This document shows, in pieces, positions 54,246 through 63,996 of a stretch of DNA of 64,000 bases. Position 1 is the stretch's first letter. Each line of letters starts with the position of its first letter. The position numbers and the translations under genes are program-made. Source of the stretch: DATFNI01 sp963712305 (GTDB lineage: Bacteria > Bacteroidota > Rhodothermia > Balneolales > DATFMH01). The stretch covers positions 1,364,001-1,428,000 of the forward strand of contig CAVQHI010000001.1 of assembly GCA_963712305.1 (NCBI GenBank), in the 5' to 3' direction. The notes under the pieces were generated by a model, which was not told the DNA's origin, made no database searches, and was given only the letters and a program-made list of their open reading frames with translations.

Positions 54246-54256
54246 CGGGTATATGT

Positions 54257-54898
54257 TTAGAATTGCAGTGAAACTCCGAAAGCCCAGATTCCACCATTGT
54301 CTTCAGAAGTATATCCATTAATTACGTCCCGAAAGTTGTTTCTTTGAAGGCGATATTCCACGAAGGGATGAAGAACGGGAAGTAACGTCATTGAGGCCCC
54401 AACTGCACCATTGTAATAAACACTATGATCAGACCTTGAACCTGCTTCTGCGCCACTCTCCAATACGTTGTGCAGGTTTGTGTTTTTAACGGTCAGTTGA
54501 CTCGTTCCGATTCCGAGTCCGGCATATGGAGTTAAAAGTCCCAACTTAAGCTTCACGAGAGCCATAAGTCCAAGATAGTACTCACTTAACTTCCGGTTAA
54601 AATGAACTTCACCGTGATCCGTTTTAATATATCCCCGACAGCCCCTTATTTCTTCGTTAAATCTGCTGTACTGCGCCCGAACGCCAAGCGCCAACAAGGG
54701 AATTCCTAATTTGAGTTCATTTTCCACTCGTATTCCAAATCCCTGGTTAGGATGCTGTGCCCGCATTTCATACGAGCCACCGATACTAAACTTAGATTTT
54801 TGTTTTTCTTGTGCAAATGCTTTCTGGTAACAGAAACTGAAGACCAACACCCCACCGATCAGCACAGTTCTGAGCATATGTGTGGATATCTGTTTCAT
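54257..54898 (-). CDS. Outer membrane beta-barrel protein B
   Basis: A 213-residue paralogue of protein A: signal peptide (ending KAFAQ), FSIGGSYEMRAQHPNQGFGI, LLALGVRAQYSRFNEE, LGLMALVKLKLGLLTPYAG, HPFVEYRLQRNNFRDVINGY, terminal WAFGVSLQF. Compared with A it has an extra loop (EEIRGCRGYIKTDHGE) with a lone Cys. Start at the second in-frame ATG, with AAAGG before it. Confidence 0.85.
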   Translation of the reverse strand: MKQISTHMLRTVLIGGVLVFSFCYQKAFAQEKQKSKFSIGGSYEMRAQHPNQGFGIRVENELKLGIPLLALGVRAQYSRFNEEIRGCRGYIKTDHGEVHFNRKLSEYYLGLMALVKLKLGLLTPYAGLGIGTSQLTVKNTNLHNVLESGAEAGSRSDHSVYYNGAVGASMTLLPVLHPFVEYRLQRNNFRDVINGYTSEDNGGIWAFGVSLQF

Positions 54899-55074
54899 GT
54901 AACCTTTCATTAGATTTAGGGTAATTAGCAGTTCTGTAGTGTTTTAACTGCAAGCATGATAAGAACTTAAGCAATCTGAAAGCGTTTCAAACATCAAAAA
55001 TGGTCAGGCCATTAATAAAGTGGCGAATATTGTACCTTAGAAGTGAAATTTGTATTCTTGATGCCGCACAGGAT

Positions 55075-55161
55075 GCCGCCGTGGTGGAATTGGTAGACAC
55101 GTTGGACTTAAAATCCAATGGAGCTTAAAACTCCGTGCCGGTTCGAGTCCGGCCGGCGGTA
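55075..55161 (+). tRNA. tRNA-Leu (TAA)
   Basis: An 87-base class II tRNA: acceptor GCCGCCG paired to CGGCGGT, D arm with TGGTGGAATTGGTAGACAC, anticodon loop with TAA (codon UUA), long variable arm and T arm GCCGGTTCGAGTCCGGC. CCA not encoded. Confidence 0.95.
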
Positions 55162-55165
55162 CATA

Positions 55166-55197
55166 AAGCCTTGTAACCGTTAGTTGCAAGGCTTTTC
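55166..55197 (+). terminator. Terminator after tRNA-Leu
   Basis: AAGCCTTG / CAAGGCTTTT stem with a 13-base loop containing a small inner repeat (TAACCGTTA). Four bases past the tRNA. Confidence 0.8.
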
Positions 55198-55234
55198 ACA
55201 TTTTTAAAAAATTATTTATACAGTAATGATGCTT

Positions 55235-56512
55235 TCATTCAATCCTCTCAACATGGGTCAATTTCTTTTTTCCAGATGACGCCATTAAACCTTCCATTTT
55301 TTTTTCGTAACGGTCGCCAGCTGACGCGGGAATCGTAAAAATAAACTTGCTGCCTATATCGGGTTCTGATTCCACCCATATCTTACCTTTGTGTAATTCT
55401 ACAATTTTTTTGCAGTGGGCCAATCCAATACCTGTTCCGTTATATTGGCTACTATTATGCAGGCGCCGGAATATCACAAAAATCTCATCATTGTGTTTTT
55501 CGTCGATTCCGATACCATTATCTTCAACCGAAAACCGCCAAATGTTATCCTTTTTTTCTGCATTGATTTTAATTTCCGGTGAACATTCCTCTCGTCTGTA
55601 TTTAAGAGCGTTACCGATCAGATTCTGAAAGAGAAGTTTAACTTCAATGGGATATACGCGAAGTGTCGGCAGTTTACCTACTTTAATTTCAGCCTGGGTA
55701 TCCTTTATCTGTGAGTACAAATCCAGCAGGTTATCTTCAATTATTTCATTGAGATCTACCTTTTCAGGCTTTCTGCTCTGGCCAATCCGGGAATAATCCA
55801 TTAATCCTGCTATAATCTGATCCATCCAGTCTGTGGATTTTTTTATATGATCCAGATAATCGCCCGCATCTGTTTCAGCAAGTTCAGGATATTGTTCTTT
55901 CATTAACGAAACCAAACCTTGAACAGTGGTCAACGGTTGTTTTAAATCATGGGAAACATTGTAAACCAATAATTGGAGGTCGTCATCCAATTTTTTTCTG
56001 TCTCTTTTTTGCTCCTCTATTATTCGTTGTTTTTCATTAAGATAGGCTTCACTTATTGCACGCATGGCAATGTGAATAAAGTTATCCATCCCATTCATTG
56101 TCGAGATGGATTTATGATGGTTCACGCCCCCGCTATCACTTAATTTAGGTACAAAAAAATCCCGCACCATTTTTACAACATCGTACCAAGAGTGAAAATC
56201 TAATCCCATATTGGCATAGTTTATGCCTTGCTGCATGAGATCCTCTATCCATGGACGCCAGTCATTTTCCAATATGGCATTGCGCGTAATTTCCAGAGAT
56301 AATCTCCTGCGCACCTCAAGCTCTTCTTTGGGGATATTATGGATAATGTATCTGAAAACCGGAATTTCGGATAACCTTTTCCTGCCATATAACCATAACT
56401 CTTCATGATAAGATTTATATAAGAAAAAAAAGCTTTTTAGCTGCTCCTTTTCAGTTTTATTCAAACCAGGTGTTAATGACAGTATCATCTTTTCATAAGT
56501 AATATTTTCCAT
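55235..56512 (-). CDS. Cytosolic sensor histidine kinase with RsbR-N-like input domain
   Basis: A 425-residue kinase without membrane helices. Residues 1-155 are an all-helical input domain; the stretch YKSYHEELW...NDWRPWIEDLMQQGINYANMG recalls globin-like RsbR N-terminal sensors, but this is tentative. Then a coiled coil, HisKA with His188 in YNVSHDLKQPLTTVQGLV, and HATPase_c (FQNLIGNALKYRREECSPEI, DNGIGIDEKH, GTGIGLAHCKKIVELHKGKIWV). It resembles bacteriophytochrome-type kinases in its catalytic half. It lies 74 bases after a Rcp1-like regulator gene on the same strand, the likely partner. Confidence 0.85.
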   Translation of the reverse strand: MENITYEKMILSLTPGLNKTEKEQLKSFFFLYKSYHEELWLYGRKRLSEIPVFRYIIHNIPKEELEVRRRLSLEITRNAILENDWRPWIEDLMQQGINYANMGLDFHSWYDVVKMVRDFFVPKLSDSGGVNHHKSISTMNGMDNFIHIAMRAISEAYLNEKQRIIEEQKRDRKKLDDDLQLLVYNVSHDLKQPLTTVQGLVSLMKEQYPELAETDAGDYLDHIKKSTDWMDQIIAGLMDYSRIGQSRKPEKVDLNEIIEDNLLDLYSQIKDTQAEIKVGKLPTLRVYPIEVKLLFQNLIGNALKYRREECSPEIKINAEKKDNIWRFSVEDNGIGIDEKHNDEIFVIFRRLHNSSQYNGTGIGLAHCKKIVELHKGKIWVESEPDIGSKFIFTIPASAGDRYEKKMEGLMASSGKKKLTHVERIE

Positions 56513-56586
56513 GATTCTTCCATATTATTAATGGTTTAAAATATCTCTCTATCGTATTTCTCTCTGGGAAAAATCATCAAGTACTG

Positions 56587-57009
56587 CTACATAAAATGAT
56601 GAGTTAATATTTCATCAAGCTTGTCCATTGTTAACGGTTTATTATTAAAACCTGCTAATTCATGACATTTTTCCGCTTGCTTTATGTCATTCGGATTCAT
56701 TGATGTTGTCAGCATTATTATGATGATAGATTCATTTAATAAATGTGATATCTCTCTGTATTTATCAAGAAATTCCCATCCATTCAGACCCGGCATATTG
56801 AGATCCAGAAAGATCAGCTCCGGTGTTGGGTATATTTCCTCGTAACCGTGTTTATTCACACACTTTCTCAGATACTTTAGTGCATCACGAGCATCATCAA
56901 TCGTTCTGAGGTACTTTGTGCACCCTGCATTATCGATAACCTGTTTATTGAGGTAGTTAACCATTTCATCATCGTCTATCAGGAGGATGCAGTCGAGTTT
57001 CCTAGTCAT
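56587..57009 (-). CDS. Single-domain response regulator (Rcp1-like)
   Basis: A 140-residue CheY-fold protein without an output domain: acidic pocket IDDDEMVNYLNKQVI (12-14), phospho-acceptor Asp69 in PELIFLDLNMPGLNGWEFL, MLTTSMNPND and the lysine in FNNKPLTMDKLDEIL. YxN near the N-terminus is typical of Rcp1-type regulators that serve phytochrome-like kinases. Start at MTRKLDCILL; a five-codon extension is possible. Confidence 0.92.
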   Translation of the reverse strand: MTRKLDCILLIDDDEMVNYLNKQVIDNAGCTKYLRTIDDARDALKYLRKCVNKHGYEEIYPTPELIFLDLNMPGLNGWEFLDKYREISHLLNESIIIIMLTTSMNPNDIKQAEKCHELAGFNNKPLTMDKLDEILTHHFM

Positions 57010-57210
57010 TCTTAAAAAGTTCAATATTGACTATTTTTATGCCATATCAATTTAAATTGTAGATTTTATCATCAATGGTAAAATAGCCGAACAGAGGCGG
57101 ACTGCAACATATTTGGGGTGGCCTGTTAATATAAGGGGCGAGACTTATATTACTGAGGTTATCAGAACTTAAACTTTCCCATTTTACGAAAAATATTATC
57201 CGCCATCTGA

Positions 57211-58821
57211 TCAATTTTTATAAACTCTTTCTCCGTCGATCCAGGTTTCTGCGATCGTAATATCTTTCAATTGTTTCCTTTCAATCGCCTTGGGATGGTC
57301 GGATAGCAGTATGAAATCGGCCGAGTAACCCTCGCTGATTTTTCCTTTGGTGGCTTCGGCAAATTCCAGATATGCAGGCGTTTCGGTATAGGATTTATAT
57401 ACTGCGTCCACCGGCATTTTCTCATCGGGCATCCAGCCGCCTTCAGGATTGCCTTCCCTGTCAGTACGGTTGACCGCAGCAAATATGTTATTGTGAGGAT
57501 CCAGCGGATCGACCGGTGTATCTGAACTGGCTGTGAACGTAATACCATGCTCAGCTATCGAATTGGCCATGTTACAATATGGTGCCCGCTCTTCCCCAAA
57601 CCATTCTTCATATTTATCATATTCTTTCATTACGGATCCAGGTTGAATCTCCACACAGATATGTGACGTCTTAAGCTTCTCAAGCAAATCCGGAGCAAGC
57701 GTCTGTACGTGAATCAGACGATGGCGCATCTCTGGCGATCCAAATTGTTCGATCGCCTTTATACCTTCATCAATAGTTCGGTCGCCAATGGCATGCATGG
57801 TTACCTGCATCCTGTTTTCATCAGCTACTCGTACAAGTTCGTTCAGTTCCTCCTGCGAGTAAATTAATTCACCCGTGGTATCCGGTTTGTCATGGTAGGG
57901 TTTGCGTAATGCTGCTGTATGAAGACGTTGCGTGCCGTCAAGAAATATTTTCACAGCGCCAACATGGACTCGTTCACTCCCTTCTCCGCTTCGTTTATCA
58001 AATGTGTCCAGAAATTCTTTCAAATCAGTTACATTAAAGACATAATGATGCAAATAAACCTTGATGGGGAGTTCACCATTTTTTTCTAATTCACTGTATG
58101 CTTTCCAAAGTCGTTTGTATGAACCCGCATAATTAAGATCATCAGTCTGAACGGAAGTAATTCCATTTTTCAACAGATGAGGAACAGCCGCACGAACCGC
58201 CTCATAAATTTCACGATCACTTTTTTGACGAAAATTGAATTTGATGAAATGAACAGCCGTATCCTTAAACCTGCCGGTCATCTCGCCGTTTTCCTCTCTT
58301 TCGATAAATGTTCCATGTTGGTCTGACAGCTCTTTTTCCTCTTTTAAAATCTCAAGAGCTTTGTGGTTCACCACACACTCATGACCACTGTCATGCAGAA
58401 GAAATAATGGCTTATCAACGTCGACTTCATCCAGTTCATCTGCTGTAAGCTGGTGATCAAGATCTTCAAAATTATCGTCCTTTATTCCCCGGCCAACGAT
58501 CCAGTCGTTTTCATTCAATATACGCTCATTAATGCCGCGTTCTATCTCATGCTTCATCTCATGCCAGGTAGTCACTTTTCTCAGATCAAGCTCTTCCTTC
58601 ATCAATCCGAAACGCAGAAGATGCATGTGCGAGTCATTAAATGATGCCGCTAATGTTTTACCATGGCCATCTAAAACCTGATCAGCATCACTCTTCCCGT
58701 TTACACTGCCTTCATCCACGGACGTGATTTTCCCATCTTCAAACGTTATGTGGCAGATCTGATTGGGATCGTCATTAAATTGTGGGCGGTAGAGGTGAAC
58801 ATTGTCAAATATTCTCTTCAT
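57211..58821 (-). CDS. Amidohydrolase of the YtcJ-like group
   Basis: A 536-residue metal hydrolase: metal-binding NDSHMHLLRFG near 60, GRGIKDDNFED, VKIFLDGTQRLHTAAL (metal lysine region), VTMHAIGDRTIDEGIKAIEQF, RHRLIHVQTLAPDLLE and TASSDTPVDPLDPHNNIFAAVNR near the end. The family acts on amides and related compounds; real substrates are mostly unknown. No signal peptide. Isolated gene. Confidence 0.9.
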   Translation of the reverse strand: MKRIFDNVHLYRPQFNDDPNQICHITFEDGKITSVDEGSVNGKSDADQVLDGHGKTLAASFNDSHMHLLRFGLMKEELDLRKVTTWHEMKHEIERGINERILNENDWIVGRGIKDDNFEDLDHQLTADELDEVDVDKPLFLLHDSGHECVVNHKALEILKEEKELSDQHGTFIEREENGEMTGRFKDTAVHFIKFNFRQKSDREIYEAVRAAVPHLLKNGITSVQTDDLNYAGSYKRLWKAYSELEKNGELPIKVYLHHYVFNVTDLKEFLDTFDKRSGEGSERVHVGAVKIFLDGTQRLHTAALRKPYHDKPDTTGELIYSQEELNELVRVADENRMQVTMHAIGDRTIDEGIKAIEQFGSPEMRHRLIHVQTLAPDLLEKLKTSHICVEIQPGSVMKEYDKYEEWFGEERAPYCNMANSIAEHGITFTASSDTPVDPLDPHNNIFAAVNRTDREGNPEGGWMPDEKMPVDAVYKSYTETPAYLEFAEATKGKISEGYSADFILLSDHPKAIERKQLKDITIAETWIDGERVYKN

Positions 58822-59028
58822 TATCTATATCAGTCTCTCATTTACGTTAGTTTTTTTATTCTCTTACCTAACGCACATAGAGTAGTAAACGTTCAGAAAA
58901 TAGGGAATTCGACCAAAAATTAATTGTATTTATTCTGTGTTTCCGTGGCAAAAGAGCAGGTTTAGATATTGTAAAGCAGTCACGATGAAACACTAAATTA
59001 TTCGTATATATGGATGGTTATTTTTCCT

Positions 59029-61665
59029 TTACAGATTCATCCAGTAAGAAAACTTGACCAGAAATATGTTGTTGGGATGAGCATCGAAGAGATGATTTAC
59101 AGAATGGGCAAAACCGAATCTCCCCGTTTCTTCTGAGGCCGAACGCGATTGTGTCCACACAAAATAGATCGTCGACCCTGGTCTGAATTCCCAGCGAAGT
59201 ATGGCATCGCCGCGTAATGATTTATAATTGAAGTTTGGATTGCCGACATCAATCGGCTTTGCAGGCCCGGAACCATCAGGATCGGCCATGTGGGTGCTCT
59301 GATCGAACGTTGAACCACTCTGGCCGTAGACCAGGAATTCGTAACTCTTAGGTCTCCTGAGCTCTTTAAAATTGTTATATGAACCTGCAGAAATAAGCGG
59401 CTGTGCATACATCTGGAGGCTCATCTTTGGAGTAAAAGTCCAGTTCACGCGAATGCTTGACGAAACAGTATGCTGACTCAATTCTGCAAAAACGTAGCGA
59501 TGATTGAAGGTACGCATTGCATAAGGATCAGAAAAAGTATCGATGTAATGTGACTTATCAATATTCCAGTCATACTCAGGGCTTATCGTTAAAGAAACGC
59601 TGGATGCCGGTTTCCATGTGATGTCTGATCCAACACTACGGCTAATCGAGCCATCCTGATCGTAATACCCATCGCCCCATGCCGATATCACCACGGCTTT
59701 GCGGCTGTCTGTGCTTATCGATGGAGAAAATTCAACACCAGGCTTGTTGACTGTCAATGGCCCACCCCGGGTCAAACGGTCGTTAAAGGTTTTGGGATTG
59801 TAAGCAGTGTTTAACTGAACATTCAGGTAGTTGAGAAACTCCAGGCTGATAGAATTCCATACACCTGCCCATGTCGGTTCACCATCAAAATTGAACGTAG
59901 CAAATACAGCACCAAGTACATCAGCAGAACGATACCAACTGGTTGGTTTTGTCCATTTATAACCTCCGCCAAAGTGCATATTGATTTTGTCTGTCCATGG
60001 AAGGAATCCGACATCGTTCAGATCAAAACGAGGACTGATGATCCCAAGCGCTGAATTAACAAGTACATTACCCTTCTGTTTATTGACTTGTATTCGCGTT
60101 GCAAAACCCGTCAATGTAGTAGCTGAACTGTCGATGCCATAACTCCGTGCATCCGGCCTTTGGAGGTAGTGCGTTGAGTTCGTCTGAATATCGAGCATAT
60201 GATTGCGGGTACCCGTAAGTTGACTCGTTGCCATCCAGCCGCTTATCACCCAGCTTCTGTCATTATCCAGAAACGTCCAGCCATCCAGCCCAAGTACACC
60301 GGCACTATTGTTGAACTGGCTCTTCAGACCGGGTGTGTCTAAATTTCTTTGTGTAAATGTAGCGAGTATGCCAAGGCTTTGTTTTGCATCATTGAATTGT
60401 TTCTGTACCCTGGCCACACCATAATAGGTCAGTGGCTCAACAGAAACCCGATGACGATCATTTCCGATCGCATATCTGGCATCTTCTTTGGCGGTCACTG
60501 CCTGGAGCGCACCAATGTTCCAGTTTCCCTTCGCCCTTCCTGTCAGTTTGGCCGCACCTATAATATGCGTGGCATCCGGATAGTCGGTGTAATCTGCATC
60601 CGGAACGCTGCCTTGCGATCGCTGGCCGATCCTCCTGGTGTAAAAGAACGTAGGATTCCACCAGTTGAAGCCCCAGTAACTCGTAGCTCCGCCTTCGCCA
60701 AAATTGAAAAAGTTAGCACCCTCAATAAAAAACGGACGTTTTTCCGGATAGAAAGTCTCTACATCACTAAGGTTGACTACGGCCGGGTCAACCTCTACCT
60801 GGCCAAAATCGGGATTTATGGTGGCATTCAACGTGAGATTACTTCCGACAGATGTTTTCAGATCCGCTCCGGCGTTGTAATTGTATTTTGAACCGTCATT
60901 GAAAGGATCCCCGATCGGGTGATCTATATACAACGCTTTTGACGTAACATATGGAGTTATCTCAAAATGATGGGTCGGCTTGATGTTATCAATGCCAACC
61001 AAGTCGTCAAATCGGGATACAAAACCATTGCCGTTCTTGGGCATATACTGCAGATAATCTTTTTCATTTTTGCGCGCAATCATCCGCTTAAAATCAATTC
61101 CCCATACATTATCCTTTTTTTGTTCAAAACGAAGCTGGGAAAACGGAATCCGCATTTCAACGGTCCAGCCTTTGTTATCTATGTGAGCCTTTCCAACCCA
61201 GACACCATCCCATGAGTCGTCATCCCAGGTATCGTTATACAATGTCCCATCTGATATGGCACCTGAGGCATTGACCCCGAAATAAAACCCGGTCTGATTA
61301 TCATTGTAGGGATCGAGATACACGGTAAAATCATCTGCTGTAAGATTGGCGTCACGACGACCAAGCTGGGCAATGATAGAATCCGGGGCGTTGTCATACA
61401 TCCGTGCTCCCACATAAATGGCGTTATTGTCATATAGAACCCTGACCACTGTTTTTTCTGTTGGCTTCACCCCTTCATTCGGATCACTCTCTTTGAAATG
61501 TGTGATAGGCGGCGCCGTTTTCCATGCAGGATCATCCAGTAATCCATCGACATGAATGGGCTCATTTATTCTTTCTGCACGAACCGAATCCGTTTTGGAA
61601 TCGACTCGCCCGGTTCCAAAAAGAGAGATAAATCCAAATAGTAACAGTACTAAGCTAGATATCAC
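59029..61665 (-). CDS. DUF5916 outer membrane protein with CBM9-like domain
   Basis: An 878-residue secreted protein. After a signal peptide (1-23), residues 30-215 form a CBM9-like domain (INEPIHVDGLLDDPAWKTAP, LYDNNAIYVGARMYDNAPDS, YLDPYNDNQTGFYFGVNASG, WTVEMRIPFSQLRF). The remainder is DUF5916 with many barrel strands (NPDFGQVEVDPAVVNLSDVETFYPEKRPFFIEGANFF is its hallmark, about 275-320) and an aromatic end (VKFSYWMNL). Thought to be an outer-membrane barrel with a binding head; substrate unknown. Confidence 0.92.
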   Translation of the reverse strand: MISSLVLLLFGFISLFGTGRVDSKTDSVRAERINEPIHVDGLLDDPAWKTAPPITHFKESDPNEGVKPTEKTVVRVLYDNNAIYVGARMYDNAPDSIIAQLGRRDANLTADDFTVYLDPYNDNQTGFYFGVNASGAISDGTLYNDTWDDDSWDGVWVGKAHIDNKGWTVEMRIPFSQLRFEQKKDNVWGIDFKRMIARKNEKDYLQYMPKNGNGFVSRFDDLVGIDNIKPTHHFEITPYVTSKALYIDHPIGDPFNDGSKYNYNAGADLKTSVGSNLTLNATINPDFGQVEVDPAVVNLSDVETFYPEKRPFFIEGANFFNFGEGGATSYWGFNWWNPTFFYTRRIGQRSQGSVPDADYTDYPDATHIIGAAKLTGRAKGNWNIGALQAVTAKEDARYAIGNDRHRVSVEPLTYYGVARVQKQFNDAKQSLGILATFTQRNLDTPGLKSQFNNSAGVLGLDGWTFLDNDRSWVISGWMATSQLTGTRNHMLDIQTNSTHYLQRPDARSYGIDSSATTLTGFATRIQVNKQKGNVLVNSALGIISPRFDLNDVGFLPWTDKINMHFGGGYKWTKPTSWYRSADVLGAVFATFNFDGEPTWAGVWNSISLEFLNYLNVQLNTAYNPKTFNDRLTRGGPLTVNKPGVEFSPSISTDSRKAVVISAWGDGYYDQDGSISRSVGSDITWKPASSVSLTISPEYDWNIDKSHYIDTFSDPYAMRTFNHRYVFAELSQHTVSSSIRVNWTFTPKMSLQMYAQPLISAGSYNNFKELRRPKSYEFLVYGQSGSTFDQSTHMADPDGSGPAKPIDVGNPNFNYKSLRGDAILRWEFRPGSTIYFVWTQSRSASEETGRFGFAHSVNHLFDAHPNNIFLVKFSYWMNL

Positions 61666-61749
61666 GAGATTGATCCTGGATGTAGAGTTATTCTGATTTG
61701 TTTATGTACACTTCATTTTTTCTGAAAGGTTTCACCAATCAGACATTTT

Positions 61750-62451
61750 TTAATCACGCTTACGCAGATAAATATCATTGCTGATCGACTCCAGTTGAAG
61801 TTCAGGTCCACCATTTCCAATGTGTCCGTGAAGCAGGTATCCGACCTGGGGAACATGATCTTTCCTATTTGTCCAGTCGATACCCGTGATGTCGGTATAC
61901 AATTCACCAGTAATTGATTTGAGGGCAAGGTCAGCATTCTGATTTTTCGGCCATGTCATGTCGACAAAACCACTGATAGACTTTGCACGGACCGGACCAT
62001 CCAATCCTCGAATCGTCATGTCTGCACTGATACTAGACAATTTTAACGGGGCGTTTCGGGGTATACGAACCTCATAGGTGATATCCATACAAATCCTCAA
62101 ATGCCCGTCGAAAGACATCGTCTTTTGGTTCTGTGGACATCCGTCATCATACCAGCCGTTTGTCCGAATTTTATGATGGACAACATCTGCAAGAACAGTA
62201 ATGGAGTCATTATTCGAGGCAGTAAGGCTAAACAATGAATCCAGACGGTCGTCGTTGATATTCACTTTCGCTGTTAACTGTACCTCATCTTTGTCCCAGC
62301 CACTCACCTTGATAGCCAGGCCAAACTTCAGATTCAGGTCTATAAGCTGGCCTTTCTTCCAAGTGAGTTGCTTCTCAAAAGTGGTCTGTCCCAGACATAC
62401 TCTGCCCGTGAGGGCTGATCCAAGAAGGATCGCCAATACAATGTATTTCAT
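61750..62451 (-). CDS. DUF4097-family beta-repeat secreted protein 1
   Basis: A 233-residue protein: signal peptide ending VCLGQ, then the right-handed beta-repeat of the DUF4097 (adhesin-like) family: DLNLKFGLAIKVSGWDKDEV, SSISADMTIRGLDGPVRAKS, DLALKSITGELYTDIT, and ELQLESISNDIYLRKRD. Usually found near sigma/anti-sigma genes and with unknown function, perhaps cell-envelope. Paralogue of the next gene; an added Cys pair (DDGCPQNQ, LRICMD) is present. Confidence 0.87.
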   Translation of the reverse strand: MKYIVLAILLGSALTGRVCLGQTTFEKQLTWKKGQLIDLNLKFGLAIKVSGWDKDEVQLTAKVNINDDRLDSLFSLTASNNDSITVLADVVHHKIRTNGWYDDGCPQNQKTMSFDGHLRICMDITYEVRIPRNAPLKLSSISADMTIRGLDGPVRAKSISGFVDMTWPKNQNADLALKSITGELYTDITGIDWTNRKDHVPQVGYLLHGHIGNGGPELQLESISNDIYLRKRD

Positions 62452-62469
62452 GATTTTATCGGGTTTTCC

Positions 62470-62492
62470 GGGTAATCACGGGGGGATTACCC
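62470..62492. repeat. Leader hairpin before DUF4097 gene 1
   Basis: GGGTAATC / GATTACCC stem around a short G-rich loop, directly upstream of the start codon of the gene at 62451; a third GGGTAATCC lies at 62530. Might affect translation start or mRNA processing between the two genes. Confidence 0.45.
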
Positions 62493-62538
62493 ATATGATA
62501 TTTGTTTCGCCAGGATTATTTAGTAAAGACGGGTAATC

Positions 62539-63318
62539 CTATTTTTTCTTGCGGAGGTAGATGTTGCTGCTGACCGTATTCAGATTGAATTCGACACCTC
62601 CGCCATTTACTGTGCCTTCAATGGTGCTTCCGCCACTGATCATCTTCATGTCGTCCCGTTTATTTTTCAGATCGATATTTAAATCGGTATAGATCTCGCC
62701 GGTGATAGATTTCATTCTAAGGTTTGCCTTGACGTCAGCTGGTAGTGTAATATCAACGGTACCACTGATATCCGAGATCGATGTAGGTTTTTGCATGTTC
62801 ATGTCAGCATAGGCAACTGTTATATCACCACTGATACTGCTTGCTGTTACCGGTCCCGAAACATTAGACAGTTTGACATTCGAAGTCTTCGATTTTACTT
62901 CGATCTCCCCTTTCATATTCGAGATAGTGATCTCATCACCACCAAAATTGACCTCATCAACTTTAATGTTCGCTTTATCAGGAATTTTTATCGTGTAGCG
63001 TCCTTCACGTCGCGAGGCCCGAACTATGCGCAAAATGCCATTTTCTTTAGTCACCGAAAGGCCAATACCAGTATTGTCTTCTGCAGAGGTATAAAGAGCT
63101 TTCAATCCCTTTGCTTTTTCCGGCGGTGGCCGGTAGTCCAGAGCATCGATCAGAACCTGGTTCCCATCATATCCCTGTATCGTAAAATCGGACTCTCTGT
63201 CCATTGCAATCATAACGGTCTGATCGCCCGAGTTTGCAAGTTGGTATTTATACTGTTGAGCAGCGGCAACCAGCGGCAACACGATCAACGCCAACAGTAT
63301 ATGAATTGTCTTTTTCAT
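62539..63318 (-). CDS. DUF4097-family beta-repeat secreted protein 2
   Basis: A 259-residue protein: signal peptide ending VAAAQ, then beta repeats (DRESDFTIQGYDGNQVLIDA, DEITISNMKGEIEVKSKTSN, SSISGDITVAYADMNM, SDISGTVDITLPADVKANLR, VEFNLNTVSSNIYLRKKK). Same family and C-terminal motif (SNIYLRKK) as its neighbour. Located between the HEAT-repeat gene and DUF4097 gene 1, probably one operon. Confidence 0.88.
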   Translation of the reverse strand: MKKTIHILLALIVLPLVAAAQQYKYQLANSGDQTVMIAMDRESDFTIQGYDGNQVLIDALDYRPPPEKAKGLKALYTSAEDNTGIGLSVTKENGILRIVRASRREGRYTIKIPDKANIKVDEVNFGGDEITISNMKGEIEVKSKTSNVKLSNVSGPVTASSISGDITVAYADMNMQKPTSISDISGTVDITLPADVKANLRMKSITGEIYTDLNIDLKNKRDDMKMISGGSTIEGTVNGGGVEFNLNTVSSNIYLRKKK

Positions 63319-63366
63319 AATGGTATTCCTTTACACTTAAGTTTGAGTAGAAAATTCCCTGAGATA

Positions 63367-63996
63367 TTAACTTAGAGCGCCAACGCCATCTTCCAGCTTA
63401 TAGCGAACAACCGGATTCAGATCCTTTTTCAGCAGCAAGACACGCATCTCAGTAATTGCATTTTTTTCATGCATTTTCACAAGCATGTCAATCAATGTGA
63501 TCTGAACATTGGGATCAGTTTGATTGGCCAGGGAACGGATCAATGCCTTTCTCACACCCGGATCTGATCTGAAGTGGAACAGCGCCTCAGCTGCCGCCAA
63601 TCGTACATTCACATTGTCATCATTATTCATTGCCTGGATCAGAACTTGTTCCATACCGCGGTTTTCTCCAGACTTGTCATATTCAGTACGAATTAATTTG
63701 ATACGCTCACTTGCAGATGCCTGCTCAAATCGGGCTGAAAGAATATTTACATTGGCTGTATTTTTTGTTGCCGGACCGCCGTTTGCGTACCATAAGCCAG
63801 CAGCAAAACCACCGAGTGTAATAAGGAGTACGGCTGCAACCCTCATTAAAAGATTCAGTCCGTTCAGCCTTGCGACTGGAGCACCTTGATTCCGATCAAA
63901 TTCGTTCTCGGTGAGTAACTTATCAATATGATCCGGAAGGTTTTCGGGGCCCGTTAACTGCCCCATTTCCCGGAAAGCTGTAAAGATGTCCGACAT
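63367..63996 (-). CDS. HEAT-repeat membrane protein, possible anti-sigma factor
   Basis: A 209-residue protein: short cytosolic segment (1-48), one membrane helix (LLMRVAAVLLITLGGFAAGLWYA, about 50-70) and a periplasmic domain with HEAT-like repeats (MEQVLIQAMNNDDNVNVRLA, VRKALIRSLANQTDPNVQIT, AITEMRVLLLKKDLNPVVRYK). This single-helix layout near DUF4097 genes is typical of anti-sigma proteins paired with an ECF sigma gene, which would lie just beyond the right edge. Start codon is four bases from the edge and could be internal. Confidence 0.75.
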   Translation of the reverse strand: MSDIFTAFREMGQLTGPENLPDHIDKLLTENEFDRNQGAPVARLNGLNLLMRVAAVLLITLGGFAAGLWYANGGPATKNTANVNILSARFEQASASERIKLIRTEYDKSGENRGMEQVLIQAMNNDDNVNVRLAAAEALFHFRSDPGVRKALIRSLANQTDPNVQITLIDMLVKMHEKNAITEMRVLLLKKDLNPVVRYKLEDGVGALS

